In this document: positions 36,901-43,339 of the stretch, piece by piece
Position numbering within the stretch: the first letter of the stretch is position 1
How the letters are laid out: each line of letters begins with the position of its first letter
DNA from: Bedellia somnulentella
Taxonomy: Eukaryota > Arthropoda > Insecta > Lepidoptera > Bedelliidae
Assembly (NCBI GenBank): GCA_963576735.1
Contig: OY755187.1
Location: forward strand, 16,368,001 to 16,432,000
DNA: 64,000 nucleotides
Direction: 5' to 3'
Translations under genes and position numbers: made by a program
Notes under the pieces: generated by a model
Database searches by the model: none
What the model saw: the letters and a program-made list of their open reading frames with translations, nothing else
What the model was told of the DNA's origin: nothing

Positions 36901-37724
36901 GTACACATCATACAGTACTTGAATGCATAAAGCAATAAAAAAGTTACTTGTGTTTGGCGTAAGAAGTAAAATGTTTAGTATCACAAAAAGTTTCATGTTC
37001 AACAGTTGGTTTTTTACCTCAGCAAAAATTACTTGAATGGAAGTAATAATATAAAATATTTGTGACATCTTATTAACAATAATATAGATTATTTCTGATT
37101 ATTTTTCTTTCCTTTATTTATGACAAAAAGCCTATTGTAAAATTCTTAAGCCACTATTAGGTGTTGGTTGTTGTATAGAAAGGATAGTAAAGTAAATAAC
37201 TTTTGAGAATGGATTTCAAGCCCCATGGCCCAACAACAACTTATAAAATATTCCAAAAGAGAGATTTCGGACATACTATTAGTGTTCCAACCTCATCACC
37301 CAACAATGGATTAAAAGGCCTCATGTAATTTAATGCCTTGTATAATACTTACAGACAGACATGAGATAATGTTATTATTAGCCGACACTACACTGCAACC
37401 AAATAAGTTCGATACACACCTTTTAATAGTTTCACCATCTACATTTGATTTTGTCGATGCAAACAATTGTTCATAAAGATTCCTTGATATCATTTGTATG
37501 TTGACATCATTCACTCGAAATTCTTTAGATTCTTTATTTAATGAATACGATTTATTTTCTTCAGTTTCTGCAGGTTTTGAAACTTTTTCTAGGTTAGCTG
37601 TGACTTTTTCACCTTTCGGCTTGATTATTCTTACGACACTAGAAGGAAATATATCACAGTAACTCCTGGTGCAACTTAATCTACTAATCCTCTTTTTGGA
37701 TTTATATAAGTATTTAAAAGGCAT
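12745..37724 (-). CDS. POLG: Mitochondrial DNA polymerase gamma catalytic subunit, 13 visible exons, 3' end outside window
   Basis: Replicates and proofreads mitochondrial DNA in the matrix. Thirteen exons with GT/AG borders and compatible phases join into one ~900-residue frame. Seen in order: a basic N-terminus like a transit peptide; [11 protein letters not shown] block; exonuclease motif I (LDVEV), II ([10 protein letters not shown]) and III (YCAGDV); [11 protein letters not shown] and YLPVN blocks; a charged spacer; [20 protein letters not shown]; Pol motif A (GADVDSQ then ELW) and most of motif B ([14 protein letters not shown]). All exonuclease acidic residues are present. Animal POLG is 1150-1240 residues, so about 300, including the HDEVR motif, are missing; the intron after the last visible exon runs past position 1. 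Every sizeable intron is full of transposons. Identification rests on remembered family motifs. Confidence 0.93.
12930..13082. repeat. SINE2-like fragment between exon 13 copies
   Basis: Contains CTTTTGGAAGTTGAGTGGGG and AACCAGAGCTAAAGATCACG, diverged matches to SINE2. It separates the true exon 13 from its partial duplicate. Confidence 0.55.
13083..13168 (-). pseudogene. Partial duplicate of POLG exon 13 (5' half)
   Basis: About 85 bp closely match the first half of the true exon at 12745-12925, including the flanking acceptor region. The copy has lost one G near its start (GAACTCTGATC against GAACTCTGGATC), which breaks the frame, and it stops halfway where SINE-like sequence begins. Confidence 0.8.
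13488..13611 (-). CDS. POLG: POLG exon 12 (Pol motif A, first half)
   Basis: 124 nt between CCAG and GTACTA. It encodes [19 protein letters not shown] and the [14 protein letters not shown] motif with the metal-binding Asp. GC content is far above the surrounding introns. Confidence 0.95.
13612..14145. other. POLG intron 11
   Basis: AT-rich, no repeat recognised apart from short low-complexity stretches. Confidence 0.5.
14146..14303 (-). CDS. POLG: POLG exon 11
   Basis: 158 nt between TTTAG and GTGAG. It encodes [20 protein letters not shown] and [17 protein letters not shown], conserved in the palm/fingers entry of POLG. It leaves in phase 2. Confidence 0.94.
14352..14980 (+). mobile_element. 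Helitron-like 5' portion, no 3' end seen
   Basis: Begins TCTATACTAATATTATAAAG after A, the local Helitron start, then GTTTGTTTGTTTGAACGC. Later parts (GCCCGCGACAGTATATGTCT) resemble Helitron copy 1. Another Helitron starts at 14981, and no CTAG terminus can be assigned. Confidence 0.5.
14981..15369 (+). mobile_element. Small non-autonomous Helitron (389 bp)
   Basis: Starts TCCTATTAATATTATAAATG after A, ends GTGGGGTCAGCTAG before T. Non-coding. A second copy with the same ends lies at 38519-38776. Confidence 0.82.
15383..16503 (-). mobile_element. Helitron copy 2 with helicase fragment
   Basis: CTAG end at 15383-15386, TC start at 16503, placed between A and T. Same family as copy 1, which it extends: the central part absent from copy 1 is present here. 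Confidence 0.92.
15431..16129 (-). pseudogene. Helitron Pif1-like helicase C-terminal region
   Basis: Frame with [31 protein letters not shown], and then [28 protein letters not shown]. These are the C-terminal motifs of the Helitron helicase. N-terminal helicase and Rep domains are missing and the upstream third of the frame is non-coding. Confidence 0.88.
16504..16740. other. Intron spacer
   Basis: AT-rich; a degenerate SINE2-like 3' end (GGGATTTATGGCCGTTACTA, then TGTATGTATG) lies at about 16655-16702. Confidence 0.45.
16741..17420 (-). pseudogene. RTE-type LINE 3' fragment, interrupted
   Basis: The minus strand encodes [20 protein letters not shown] and [20 protein letters not shown] followed by [15 protein letters not shown], the C-terminus of RTE-like LINEs, then a frameshift. 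Its 3' tail is (GAT)n. An upstream piece ([20 protein letters not shown]) continues at 17335-17410 after ~220 bp of unrelated sequence. Confidence 0.82.
17515..17700 (+). repeat. Possible LINE 3' UTR with (AATA)n tail
   Basis: A T-rich non-coding run ends in CGAATAAATAAATAAATAAA, as in 5'-truncated LINE insertions. No coding part is left. Confidence 0.4.
17847..17977 (-). CDS. POLG: POLG exon 10
   Basis: 131 nt between CTCAG and GTAAAT. It encodes [20 protein letters not shown] and [17 protein letters not shown], the LPHKDG block of POLG. It enters in phase 1 and leaves in phase 0. Confidence 0.93.
18116..18353 (-). repeat. SINE2 full-length copy with 13 bp target duplication
   Basis: 238 bp flanked by CTTTTTCATAGTA at 18103-18115 and 18354-18366. 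Reading 5' to 3' on the minus strand it opens CTGTGTAGTGTCGGCTTAG and ends in AGCCGTGAGTATATGTATG. The long duplication and repetitive 3' tail point to target-primed reverse transcription. Confidence 0.9.
18367..18946. other. POLG intron 9 spacer
   Basis: AT-rich; no recognisable gene or repeat. Confidence 0.45.
18947..19306 (+). repeat. SINE1 full-length copy
   Basis: ~360 bp. tRNA-like head with B box GTTCAAATCCCGGGTCGGGC, body CATGGTTGTTAACGGTGAGG and CCCACATGGCCGAGTTGTAC, and 3' end CCTCTGCCAATCCCTTCGGG followed by GATAAACGGCGTGAAC. It lies just downstream of the POLG exon 9 donor. Confidence 0.9.
19323..19428 (-). CDS. POLG: POLG exon 9
   Basis: 106 nt between TTTCAG and GTATTC, phase 0 to 1. 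It encodes [20 protein letters not shown] and [14 protein letters not shown]. Sequence similarity to the family is modest here, but position, splice sites and phase fit the next exon exactly. Confidence 0.8.
19556..19982. mobile_element. 427 bp MITE with ~140 bp inverted repeats and 8 bp target duplication
   Basis: Ends are GGCTTATTCCGTTTATCCAC and its complement. TCAAATTC is duplicated exactly at 19548-19555 and 19983-19990. Arms match with a few differences over about 140 bp; no coding capacity. Eight-bp duplications fit the hAT or P superfamilies. Confidence 0.92.
20568..20801 (-). CDS. POLG: POLG exon 8
   Basis: 234 nt between TTACAG and GTTTGT, phase 0 on both sides. It starts [16 protein letters not shown], the conserved block that opens the polymerase part, then GFLIPFSRS, and ends in a Glu/Lys-rich stretch ([18 protein letters not shown]). 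Confidence 0.9.
21163..21713 (-). CDS. POLG: POLG exon 7 (spacer/linker region)
   Basis: 551 nt between TTTCAG and GTAAGT. It begins [18 protein letters not shown], continues through a Lys-rich [11 protein letters not shown] stretch as in vertebrate POLG, and ends with [20 protein letters not shown] and the [13 protein letters not shown] block. The ORF continues artificially into the intron on both sides. Confidence 0.93.
21734..21890 (-). repeat. tRNA-like element with flanking short inverted repeats
   Basis: The minus strand 21766-21842 shows a 7 bp acceptor-like pairing (GACACGG with CTGTGTC), A box TAGCTCAATTGG and B box GGTTCGAATCC. The anticodon arm does not fold into 5+7+5, so it is probably a SINE head or dead tRNA. 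Flanking ATAAAGGAAAGAA and TTCTATCCTTTATTTC are complementary. It ends about 20 nt before the POLG exon 7 acceptor. Confidence 0.65.
22429..22646. mobile_element. 218 bp foldback element
   Basis: 26 bp perfect terminal inverted repeats beginning TTTTTAACAAAAAGAAAACC and ending CGACTTC. Non-coding. Confidence 0.75.
22647..23518. repeat. Composite repeat carrying a SINE1 piece, copy 1
   Basis: Ends GAAGTCGGTTAAAAAT. It includes a minus-strand SINE1 3' part (about 22856-23030) and the GGATCCCATCATCAGACCCTG block. The same composite is present in inverse orientation at 50790-51700 with the SINE at the same internal place. Confidence 0.75.
23545..23770 (-). repeat. SINE2 diverged copy
   Basis: CACATACTCACGGCTGCAAATC at the 3' end and GCTAAGCCAACACTTCACAC at the 5' end, with many substitutions. 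It abuts POLG exon 6 on the donor side. Confidence 0.75.
23805..24018 (-). CDS. POLG: POLG exon 6 (exonuclease motif III)
   Basis: 214 nt between ATAG and GTGAGT, entering in phase 0. It encodes [22 protein letters not shown] (motif III Asp) and [15 protein letters not shown], a POLG signature. A 35 bp fragment of this exon recurs upstream at 24065-24099. Confidence 0.94.
24065..24099 (-). pseudogene. 35 bp fragment of POLG exon 6 in the upstream intron
   Basis: GAAACCGCTCCACAAACAA followed by GGATA recurs here with a few mismatches; the same run occurs in exon 6 at about 23840-23872. It lies about 50 bp outside exon 6, in the same orientation. Confidence 0.65.
24133..24523 (+). repeat. Gypsy element 5' LTR
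   Basis: Matches 27030-27420 throughout by eye. Contains internal repeats of GGCGGCACCTAATA. Confidence 0.92.
24940..26060 (+). pseudogene. Remnants of gypsy gag-pol
   Basis: Seen in order: CFKCGA knuckle (about 24965), protease [11 protein letters not shown] (about 25120), RT start [20 protein letters not shown] to [10 protein letters not shown] (25500-25815), then integrase C-terminal pieces ([26 protein letters not shown]-like, NRLYK) at 25830-26060. The RT palm, RNase H and integrase core are deleted and several frames are broken. Confidence 0.85.
26179..26800 (+). repeat. Two-phase minisatellite of hairpin-forming units
   Basis: About 12 units of ~33 bp built on GGTCACTGGGATGACC are followed by 7 units of 25 bp built on GATCACTGGGATGATC. 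Each unit can fold a 5 bp stem with loop CTGGGA; the two types differ by paired changes that keep the stem. Confidence 0.92.
27030..27420 (+). repeat. Gypsy element 3' LTR
   Basis: Partner of 24133-24523. Confidence 0.92.
27421..27966. other. POLG intron 5 spacer
   Basis: AT-rich; no clear repeat. A GCGGGATTCGAACCCACGAC run at 27801-27820 resembles a tRNA B box on the minus strand without the rest. Confidence 0.45.
27970..28062 (+). repeat. SINE2 3' fragment next to POLG exon 5 donor
   Basis: CAACTTCCAAAAGTGGCTGA to GCCGTGAGTATATGTATG. 5'-truncated. Its tail is about 10 nt from the exon 5 splice donor on the opposite strand. Confidence 0.85.
28073..28215 (-). CDS. POLG: POLG exon 5
   Basis: 143 nt between GCAG and GTGAGT. 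It encodes [15 protein letters not shown], an acidic DDDEEWMEN patch and SLNSLSD, matching the region between exonuclease motifs II and III. A SINE tail of (CATA) repeats begins only about 10 nt after the donor. Confidence 0.92.
28276..29340 (+). repeat. SINE2 copy with 14 bp target duplication, split by an RTE fragment
   Basis: TGTTGTATAGGTGT is duplicated exactly at 28262-28275 and 29341-29354. The SINE body is interrupted after AAGGGATTTAT (28496) and resumes at 29304. Confidence 0.9.
28497..29303 (-). pseudogene. RTE-clade LINE, 5'-truncated, with 12 bp target duplication
   Basis: TAAGGGATTTAT flanks both sides (28485-28496 and 29304-29315). The minus strand encodes [40 protein letters not shown] and the C-terminal [16 protein letters not shown]. 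One in-frame TAG at 28737-28739 replaces an expected Trp codon; otherwise one frame from 29285 to 28515. The 3' tail is (CAA)n. Confidence 0.9.
29355..29510 (+). repeat. SINE1 3' part
   Basis: TGTCCAAGCAAAACGTG and CGGGGGTATACGGCGTGAAC. 5'-truncated. Confidence 0.8.
29831..30784. mobile_element. 954 bp element with ~135-150 bp inverted repeats
   Basis: Ends TGTCGTAGGATGATTTGATG and its complement, flanked by TATA on each side. The arms hold repeated TTTTTTGCAAAAATCCTAGG motifs, one unit more on the left. The centre contains a tRNA-like head (30269-30345) flanked by ~60 bp direct repeats (around 30165-30230 and 30520-30580). No transposase. Confidence 0.85.
30789..30890 (-). repeat. SINE2 3' fragment
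   Basis: CATACATATACTCACGGCTA to CCACTTTTGGAAGTTGAG, directly abutting the long-TIR element. 5'-truncated. Confidence 0.8.
30936..31135 (-). CDS. POLG: POLG exon 4 (exonuclease motif II)
   Basis: 200 nt between GCAG and GTGAG. It contains a four-His run, SLIPLE, and [20 protein letters not shown] with the motif II Asp. It leaves in phase 1. Confidence 0.92.
31205..31874 (-). mobile_element. Possible Helitron (670 bp)
   Basis: CTAG at 31205-31208 after A is followed by ATGACCCGCTCAACTTC, like other Helitron 3' ends on the minus strand. A TC start is plausible at 31873-31874. The inside has two copies of ACCAATCACAGCGCA. The 5' end is uncertain. Confidence 0.45.
32275..32429 (-). CDS. POLG: POLG exon 3 (exonuclease motif I)
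   Basis: 155 nt between CCAG and GTAAG. It carries [11 protein letters not shown] and [17 protein letters not shown], the motif I with the catalytic Asp and Glu, and ends in SPEAW, phase 2. A Helitron lies 29 nt upstream of the acceptor. Confidence 0.9.
32583..33088 (+). repeat. SINE2 outer copy interrupted by another SINE2
   Basis: 5' part 32583-32750 and 3' part 33009-33088 with (TATG)n tail. Split inside the ACTTCCAAAAGT motif. Confidence 0.9.
32751..32996 (-). repeat. SINE2 inner copy with 12 bp target duplication
   Basis: 246 bp in the opposite orientation, flanked by ACTTCCAAAAGT at 32739-32750 and 32997-33008. It defines both ends of the family unambiguously. Confidence 0.93.
33180..33560 (-). 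pseudogene. Decayed Helitron helicase C-terminus
   Basis: Minus-strand fragments resemble [25 protein letters not shown] and a [15 protein letters not shown] stretch. Several stops and shifts; diverged from the helicase of copies 1-3. Confidence 0.75.
34183..34440 (-). repeat. SINE1 3' part
   Basis: AAACGTTCACGCTGAATATC to AACCATGATAAATTAACCAC on the plus strand. The tRNA head is missing. Confidence 0.8.
34670..34865 (-). CDS. POLG: POLG exon 2
   Basis: Acceptor TTACAG and donor GTAAGA border 196 nt. The exon encodes the [17 protein letters not shown] stretch followed by the [13 protein letters not shown] block, matching the mammalian segment just before exonuclease motif I. It enters in phase 2 and leaves in phase 0. 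Confidence 0.88.
34866..35540. other. POLG intron 1, AT-rich part
   Basis: No gene or repeat recognised. Confidence 0.45.
35548..35610 (+). repeat. RTE 3' terminus only
   Basis: AGTCTATGCCTACCCTAATG then GGAACTAACGGCGTGAGAAT and (ATGT)n. It matches the end of the RTE element at 47645. Confidence 0.75.
35799..36491 (+). mobile_element. Helitron copy 3 (693 bp, internally deleted)
   Basis: TC at 35799 after A, CTAG at 36488-36491 before T. Same ends as copies 1 and 2. Nearly all helicase is deleted; only the last ~20 codons remain. Confidence 0.92.
36492..37419. other. POLG intron 1, exon-proximal part
   Basis: 36640-36760 on the minus strand reads [15 protein letters not shown], a stop, then [18 protein letters not shown] before GTAAGT. 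It looks like a decayed coding fragment of unknown origin; POLG exons 1 and 2 join without it. The rest is AT-rich. Confidence 0.35.
37420..37724 (-). CDS. POLG: POLG exon 1 (start codon, transit-peptide-like N-terminus)
   Basis: The first ATG is at 37722-37724; no ATG is seen just upstream in frame. The first ~35 residues are rich in Lys, Arg and Ser with almost no acidic residues, as in mitochondrial presequences. Further on, [19 protein letters not shown] matches the block that opens the conserved exonuclease part of POLG. The exon ends with AAAAG before GTGTGT, phase 2, and joins in frame to the exon at 34865. Confidence 0.85.
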
Positions 37725-38021
37725 TTTATTTGACAAAAAGTTTACTCCTTGGATCTTTATTTATTTACAATTCATTTTTCTTTTCGAGTTTTATTTTAAT
37801 TGGGCATTAGACAGGCTAAGGTGTCAACAATGCAGCCTCACATTTATTCTACGGCGATTTTGTGATCTAGCTGTGGCTATGTCGATTCATATCGTTTGTT
37901 GCTTAAAAAGATGGAAACTATAAGTATCAGGGGATTACCCTTGATTTATTACCTCACCAATTAACATAAGCCAATGCTTCAAACATTATTGGGGGGGGCA
38001 ACCGTTTTTTATAATAACATA
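37725..38021. other. POLG upstream region
   Basis: Should hold the POLG promoter and 5' UTR. No core motif assigned. A run of nine or more G at 37991 is a local oddity. Confidence 0.4.
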
Positions 38022-38388
38022 ACATAAACGTTCACGCCGTTTATCCCCGAAGGGGTTGGCAGAGGTACCAATACTCCTGAACTCACATGGCAAGCGCCAT
38101 CTAGTTTCCAGAGAAGGTACCCACGTTTTGCTTAGACAGTGTACTCACGTGATAGGGGGCAGGCCTATCGCCGTTTTGTACGAATACACTGTCACATGAC
38201 TAAGTACAACTCAGCCATGTGGGTTTCCTCACGATGTTTTCCCTCACCGTTAGCAACCATGATAAATTAACCACACATATGACTTTAGAAAAGACAAATT
38301 GGTGTAGGCCCGTCCCAGGATTGGAACTCACGCCCTTCTGTTTTTCGGGCAGGTGTTCTATCCACTGGACTATCATGACATTCATGTA
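38022..38388 (-). repeat. SINE1 full-length copy
   Basis: Complete from GTTCACGCCGTTTATCCCCG (3' end) to the tRNA-like head at ~38310-38380. Its B box is CCTGGGACGGGC-proximal and slightly altered. Confidence 0.88.
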
Positions 38389-38518
38389 CCAGGAAGTCAG
38401 TCTGGGAAAAAAGGTAAAAAAATATCGAAAGCCCCCTTTTTGTTATAACAATAATTAACATCTTTTTTATTCAATTATAAATGATAGGTTTTAAAGGTAG
38501 AAAATGATATATTATTTA

Positions 38519-38776
38519 CTAGCTGACCCGACAGACTTCTTACTGTCAAATTTGCTTATGACAAAGATTAAGGCGTTTTTCCCGGGACTCTTGGTTCAAT
38601 CAGGTGTGAATATTTTATTGGTCAAATTTTTCCGGAACTAAAAGTATCCTATGTTACAATTTAGGTCATTATCTAGCATTCTGCCAAATTTTATTCATAT
38701 ACATTATGTACTCGAGGAGTCTTTTTGTCTCAAACACACAAACATCTAAACTTTCACATTTATAATATTAATAGGA
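38519..38776 (-). mobile_element. Small non-autonomous Helitron (258 bp)
   Basis: CTAG at 38519-38522 after A; TC at 38775-38776 before T. It shares TCCTATTAATATTATAAATG and GTCAGCTAG ends with 14981-15369. Confidence 0.82.
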
Positions 38777-39520
38777 TTATTTTGTCCATAATAGATACTA
38801 CCAAGCTGGTTTCTTGGTTGAGGGACCTCGTTTAATTTTGGGGCATCCTGTATAAGTATTACTTATTTGATTTATATTTTTTATTCCTAATATTTTAAAC
38901 ATTTCTTGAAAGAAATTAATATTAGTTTTAACCAGTACTTTTTTAAGGATTCATTTAGCATACTTACTTAGTTTATGTCTTCCCTTCACATTAAAATCAG
39001 TCACAACAAGAAATTTAAAGCATTTAACTTTTCAGAATTTTTTATTGGATCATTTTTATTACTTTTTTAAGCCATTACAACACCTTAACGATGAGTATTC
39101 TATTGAAAGGGTATTTGCCATTTATACATTGAAAACAGAAACCCCTTCGATCATTTCTGAGATCTAGCTACAAACCGTCCTATATTTTACACTCCTTTCC
39201 CTACACTAAGCGGCTACCCTTTTTGAGAGGTAGAGCCGTGAATATATGTATGTTTAAAGTTTAGCCGCTCTTTCGATCGCGGATCACGATACTAACCTTA
39301 AATCTATCCAACTATGTTGGAATTTAGGAATAACCAAAAAACAATTAAAACAGAATCGCTAACTAACCGAAGGTTGCTTATGCGCTAAATACAGCGCAAA
39401 TATGCTAGTTAAAGCGCTAACAAGAAATATGACATCAAACCATCTGTGATAGAAATTAAACTGCAAATCACCTAAAACTTGTGTTATAATTATTCTATAT
39501 TCTGGTGGCATACATACATA
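38777..39520. other. Intergenic AT-rich DNA
   Basis: A degenerate SINE2 3' end lies at about 39210-39252. Nothing else recognised. Confidence 0.4.
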
Positions 39521-39690
39521 CATATACTCACACCATTAGTTCCCATTGGGTTAAGCAGAAAAATTTTGTACAATCCTGACAAAACTCTCCAGCTTCATTT
39601 ATTTACATCCATCAATCATCTCATACATTCTCATTCATTCTTCAAACTTCTAAAGCCTGCCTTTTTGAACACACTCAAATGTGAGTATCG
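39515..39690 (-). repeat. RTE 3' fragment, diverged
   Basis: CACACCATTAGTTCCCATTG and a decayed match to the C-terminal coding region of the RTE at 47645-49122, with (CATA)n tail at left. Confidence 0.7.
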
Positions 39691-40010
39691 AGCTAATCTG
39701 CTGTGATAATGACACAGCTATTGTCTTTCACGGAAATACTGGAGTTCAAGTTAGGCAGACTGCTTGAAGCTAATTTGCTTCTTTTAAATGTAGCTCAAAC
39801 CAACTACTTTATGTTTTCATAAAACGATCCATATCTGAGCCCCCACATGGTGCATGATACTACTAGCCCTTTCCCCTCCCGTGACGATGATACGTGATCC
39901 GTCTTCCAAATGTGAGGCATTTTCAGGAGCTAGATTCATTGAGTACCTTGGCCGTTACTATTGATGATTACTTTTCACGAGAGAGTGCGTAAAATACATA
40001 ATATACATTT
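39691..40010. other. Intergenic spacer
   Basis: No recognisable feature. Confidence 0.4.
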
Positions 40011-40060
40011 AACTCAGCTCAAACGGATATCGCCGAAAGGGTTGGCAGAGATAGTTATAC

Positions 40061-40418
40061 TTCCGATAGCTCAGTGGGTAGAACACCGCTTATCGTGCAG
40101 ACGATTAGGGTTCAAATCCCGGGTCGGGCCTACACCAATTTGTCTTCTCTTAATACATATGTGTGATTAATTTATCATGGTTGTTAACGGTGAGAGAAAG
40201 CATCATGCAGAAACCTACATGGCTGAGTTGTACTTAGTCATGTGACAGTGTATTCAAAACGGCAGCGATAGGCTTGTCCCTTATTATGTGAGTACACTGT
40301 CCAAGCAAAACGTGGGTTCCCTGATCACCAGGCGACAATGTCCCGTGCTGTTCAGAAGTATTAATACCTCTGCCAACCCTTTCGGGGATATATGGCGTGA
40401 ACGTTTGAGATAGTTTTA
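40061..40418 (+). repeat. SINE1 full-length copy
   Basis: Head GATAGCTCAGTGGGTAGAAC, B box GGTTCAAATCC, body and a complete 3' end CCAACCCTTTCGGGGATATA with GGCGTGAACG. A reversed SINE1 3' stub (40015-40060) lies immediately to the left. Confidence 0.92.
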
Positions 40419-40484
40419 TACATATCCTAACAAAATTAAGGCCCATTTTGTATTTTGGTAGGTAAGAGATTATCGATCGCCACT

Positions 40485-40716
40485 TTTTCATATGGTTGCC
40501 ACGATGTTTTCCCAGACCGCTAACAACCATGATAAATTAACCACACATATTATTTAAATCTTTTTGTTCATGAAAACCTCATGTGGGGATTATTACTAAT
40601 AAGTATACACACATATTACTTTAGAAAAGACAAATTGTCGTAGGCCCGACCCGGGATTTGAATCCTCATTGTCTGCACGATAAGCGATGTTCTACCGACT
40701 GATCCATCACTGTTGT
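40485..40716 (-). repeat. SINE1 5' part, interrupted by a 40-50 bp insert
   Basis: The tRNA head and body read on the minus strand. At 40555-40605 the CTCATGTGGGGATTATTACT motif of the foldback family is inserted. Confidence 0.8.
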
Positions 40717-41186
40717 TATAAAACTATACTTTGAGAAATAAAAATTAAAAAGGCCACAGCACACAGATCAAGATGACCCCTAGAAAAGCACAAGTTAATG
40801 ACATGTGGTAAGGAATACTAACTGGATGATACACATAAATTATACTTAACACTGACAAAGTAATAATTAAAATGAAGAATCAGCTACATTGATTCATATA
40901 AATTCTCTCTCTTACTCTGCTCTCACTACTCACTCACTTATGCTCTTAGACAAGGTTCATATAAACAATATCCACATTTATTTCTAAAGTTAATCTGTCG
41001 GTTGTTTAGTTAATCTTCAAGGTAAAAGAATAAATGGTGATTAGATTTAAAATAATACTTTTATTAAGTCAAATACATTGATAAAACTAATATTTAATAC
41101 CTATAATAAAATCCATAATTGCATGACAATAATTAAGTTAAAAGGCAAAATAAAAGGAATGTGCATTAAACTCATATAAATAATGA
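40717..41186. other. AP-1mu 3' flank
   Basis: AT-rich; contains the probable AP-1mu 3' UTR and polyadenylation region. Confidence 0.5.
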
Positions 41187-42455
41187 TTAATTGGTTCTTA
41201 ATTGATAGTCTCCATTCTGAGTTATATAGCGTACCCAGGGTAATGCTTGGTACCCACTTTTTTCAATGATTTTCAGATAACGAACTTGGATACCAGATGT
41301 TGTAAAGTATGGAATTTCAAATTTGACTTGAATTGGTGGTTTTCCATCAACATCTTCACACTCTACAGATGGCAGACCAAAGTGTGCTCTCATCAAATAC
41401 TCCTTGCCTCCTGGAAAAGACTTAACTGACCATGTTATAGCATTTTGTTCTGGTGTGTATTTTACACTGCCAATAGTTGTTTTGAATTTTGGTGAGTCTG
41501 CATCAGCTGGGACGGGTATGATTATCTCAACATTGTTAGCAGTGGAGCGGCGCTTGAATTGTGACTTAGCCTTAATCATGTACTCCACCCGAGAATGTGC
41601 ATGCCTTTCAATAACTGATTCAATCCAAATCAATGGTTTAACATGTGTGTTTAATCTGTAAGACATAAGTTCAAATTCTCCATCAGGCGGAACAAATGAG
41701 ATAGTTCTATCATTCTCAAACCGGGACAATCTCACACACTGATGAAACTTAACATCTTCCAACTCAACTGATTTTGATTTACCTCTACCTGTACTCTCAA
41801 ATAATACTTTATCATTAAGACCAAGACGCAGTTCTGGCATGCCTGATAAATATACTCTCATCTTGATGGCACCAACAATTTCACTTCGCAGTACATTGCC
41901 ATTAGAGTTAGCTAGTAAATTCACAGATTCTATAACATCTAGGAATACTTCATTTTTCCTGTACTTGATACCTTCTGATCTCCAAGAAACTGCATTGGTG
42001 ACTGCCATAGGAATGCGGGGTTGGACTTCCAGTTTATGACCTTCCTGGGTAATGTACTCCTGTAATATCTTACTATCAGTGGTCTGTGGATAGCCGAAAT
42101 CTATTAACTCATCCAATAACTCGTATATCACAACAAAATTGTCTCTAATGCTTTCCTCCTCCAGTTCTTTGAAGTATTCAGTCATGACTTCCACAATTTT
42201 ATACAGGAACACAAAGACCAGAACAATGTTAGCATTTTTCTTGGTGGTGGACACTATGTACAGGTTGTTCGTCTTTATGAACGCGAAGGTGCATTCACTG
42301 GTCTGTATCAAAGGTGTTAACAAACCCTCTTCTTCTTTTTCCATTAGCATGGGCATGAACTTATCTATAACAGCCATATCGACATCTCCTCGGTAATTCC
42401 TAGATAAAAGGACTTTGCCTTTTACATCGAGGATGTATAAAGCCGAACACGACAT
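41187..42455 (-). CDS. AP-1mu: AP-1 complex subunit mu (clathrin adaptor, AP-47 type)
   Basis: Medium chain of the AP-1 adaptor, which selects cargo with tyrosine-based signals for clathrin carriers at the trans-Golgi network and endosomes. The 422-codon frame matches the family's usual ~423 residues. It starts MSCSALYILDVKGKVLLSRN, the longin-like domain opening, shows YFKELEEESIRDNFV and ends with the mu-homology domain (WRSEGIKYRKNEVFLDVIES to WVRYITQNGDYQLRTN). The frame extends nine codons upstream, but the family start is the second ATG; CTATTTCAG just before it could be the acceptor of a 5' UTR intron. The CDS has no introns. A possible AATAAA lies about 120 bp downstream (plus-strand TTTATT at 41060). 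Confidence 0.96.
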   Translation of the reverse strand: MSCSALYILDVKGKVLLSRNYRGDVDMAVIDKFMPMLMEKEEEGLLTPLIQTSECTFAFIKTNNLYIVSTTKKNANIVLVFVFLYKIVEVMTEYFKELEEESIRDNFVVIYELLDELIDFGYPQTTDSKILQEYITQEGHKLEVQPRIPMAVTNAVSWRSEGIKYRKNEVFLDVIESVNLLANSNGNVLRSEIVGAIKMRVYLSGMPELRLGLNDKVLFESTGRGKSKSVELEDVKFHQCVRLSRFENDRTISFVPPDGEFELMSYRLNTHVKPLIWIESVIERHAHSRVEYMIKAKSQFKRRSTANNVEIIIPVPADADSPKFKTTIGSVKYTPEQNAITWSVKSFPGGKEYLMRAHFGLPSVECEDVDGKPPIQVKFEIPYFTTSGIQVRYLKIIEKSGYQALPWVRYITQNGDYQLRTN

Positions 42456-43266
42456 TTTTATACCTGAAATAGGGCACGACAATTTTATTATCTTTGTAAA
42501 TGTTCCAAGATGTGTGATGAAGTGAACATTATTTGTTTAGTGATTCTAACAATGCTCCGGACATATCACATCTCCAAAATAAAATTTAAATTGGTAGTAC
42601 GTATAAATATTCATGAAATTTTACCTTTATTTTATGCCTAATTACACAAAATTAAAGGAATTTACATTTTTTAGCTACAACAATATCGAACAAGAATTAC
42701 GTGTAGGAAATATGACGTAACGCGGCTGTCATGTCACTGTCAGTGTCAGGTCAGACACATCCACAGATCAAAAATATTTACTACCTGTCCCACCTCAGTG
42801 ATCTCAATGTGCAATTTGAATCGATTTAGATGTCTTCCAATTCTTTGAATTAATTTACTACTATGCGATCTTCACCAATATAAAGGATAGGATGCTGCAT
42901 GCATGCCTATACTACTAATATATTGCTTGAGTCGAGCCGAGCCAAAGTAGCCAAACACGTTAAAGCAACGAATACAGCATTAAAGTGTTCCCGTTCCCTT
43001 TACCTTACCGTCGCAGATTTATTCATTCTAAATTTCTATTCTAATTATTCATTCATTTCACTTCACTTCATTTCATTCGTTCAATGTCAGCGTCCCGTGC
43101 GGTGAAGATGTAATTTGTTTACGTTAATCGTTTATAATAATGTATTAAATTAAAGTAGAAACCTATGCAATACGGTTACTGTTGATCATGATATGTAAAT
43201 TATTTTAAAATTATATTGGACTATTCAAATACTCATGTTATAATATCGCTGTATTTTATTGATAAA
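42456..43266. promoter_or_regulatory. Shared intergenic region of head-to-head AP-1mu and cyclophilin genes
   Basis: About 810 bp separate the two start codons, which point away from each other, so both promoters and 5' UTRs must lie here. No TATA box can be assigned with confidence. The middle holds short GC-richer stretches (about 42710-42790 and 43080-43110) in otherwise AT-rich DNA. Confidence 0.6.
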
Positions 43267-43339
43267 ATGTTGGGAAAAATTGAACCAACTAAAGGAAATC
43301 CCTTAGTTTTTTTAGATATTTCGATTGAGGGAGAAGAAG
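43267..43339 (+). CDS. PPID: Cyclophilin gene exon 1
   Basis: ATG GLGKIEP-like start ([20 protein letters not shown]) opening the first beta strand. The exon ends G before GTACTT, phase 1, and joins exon 2 as Ala-Gly-Arg. Confidence 0.82.
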
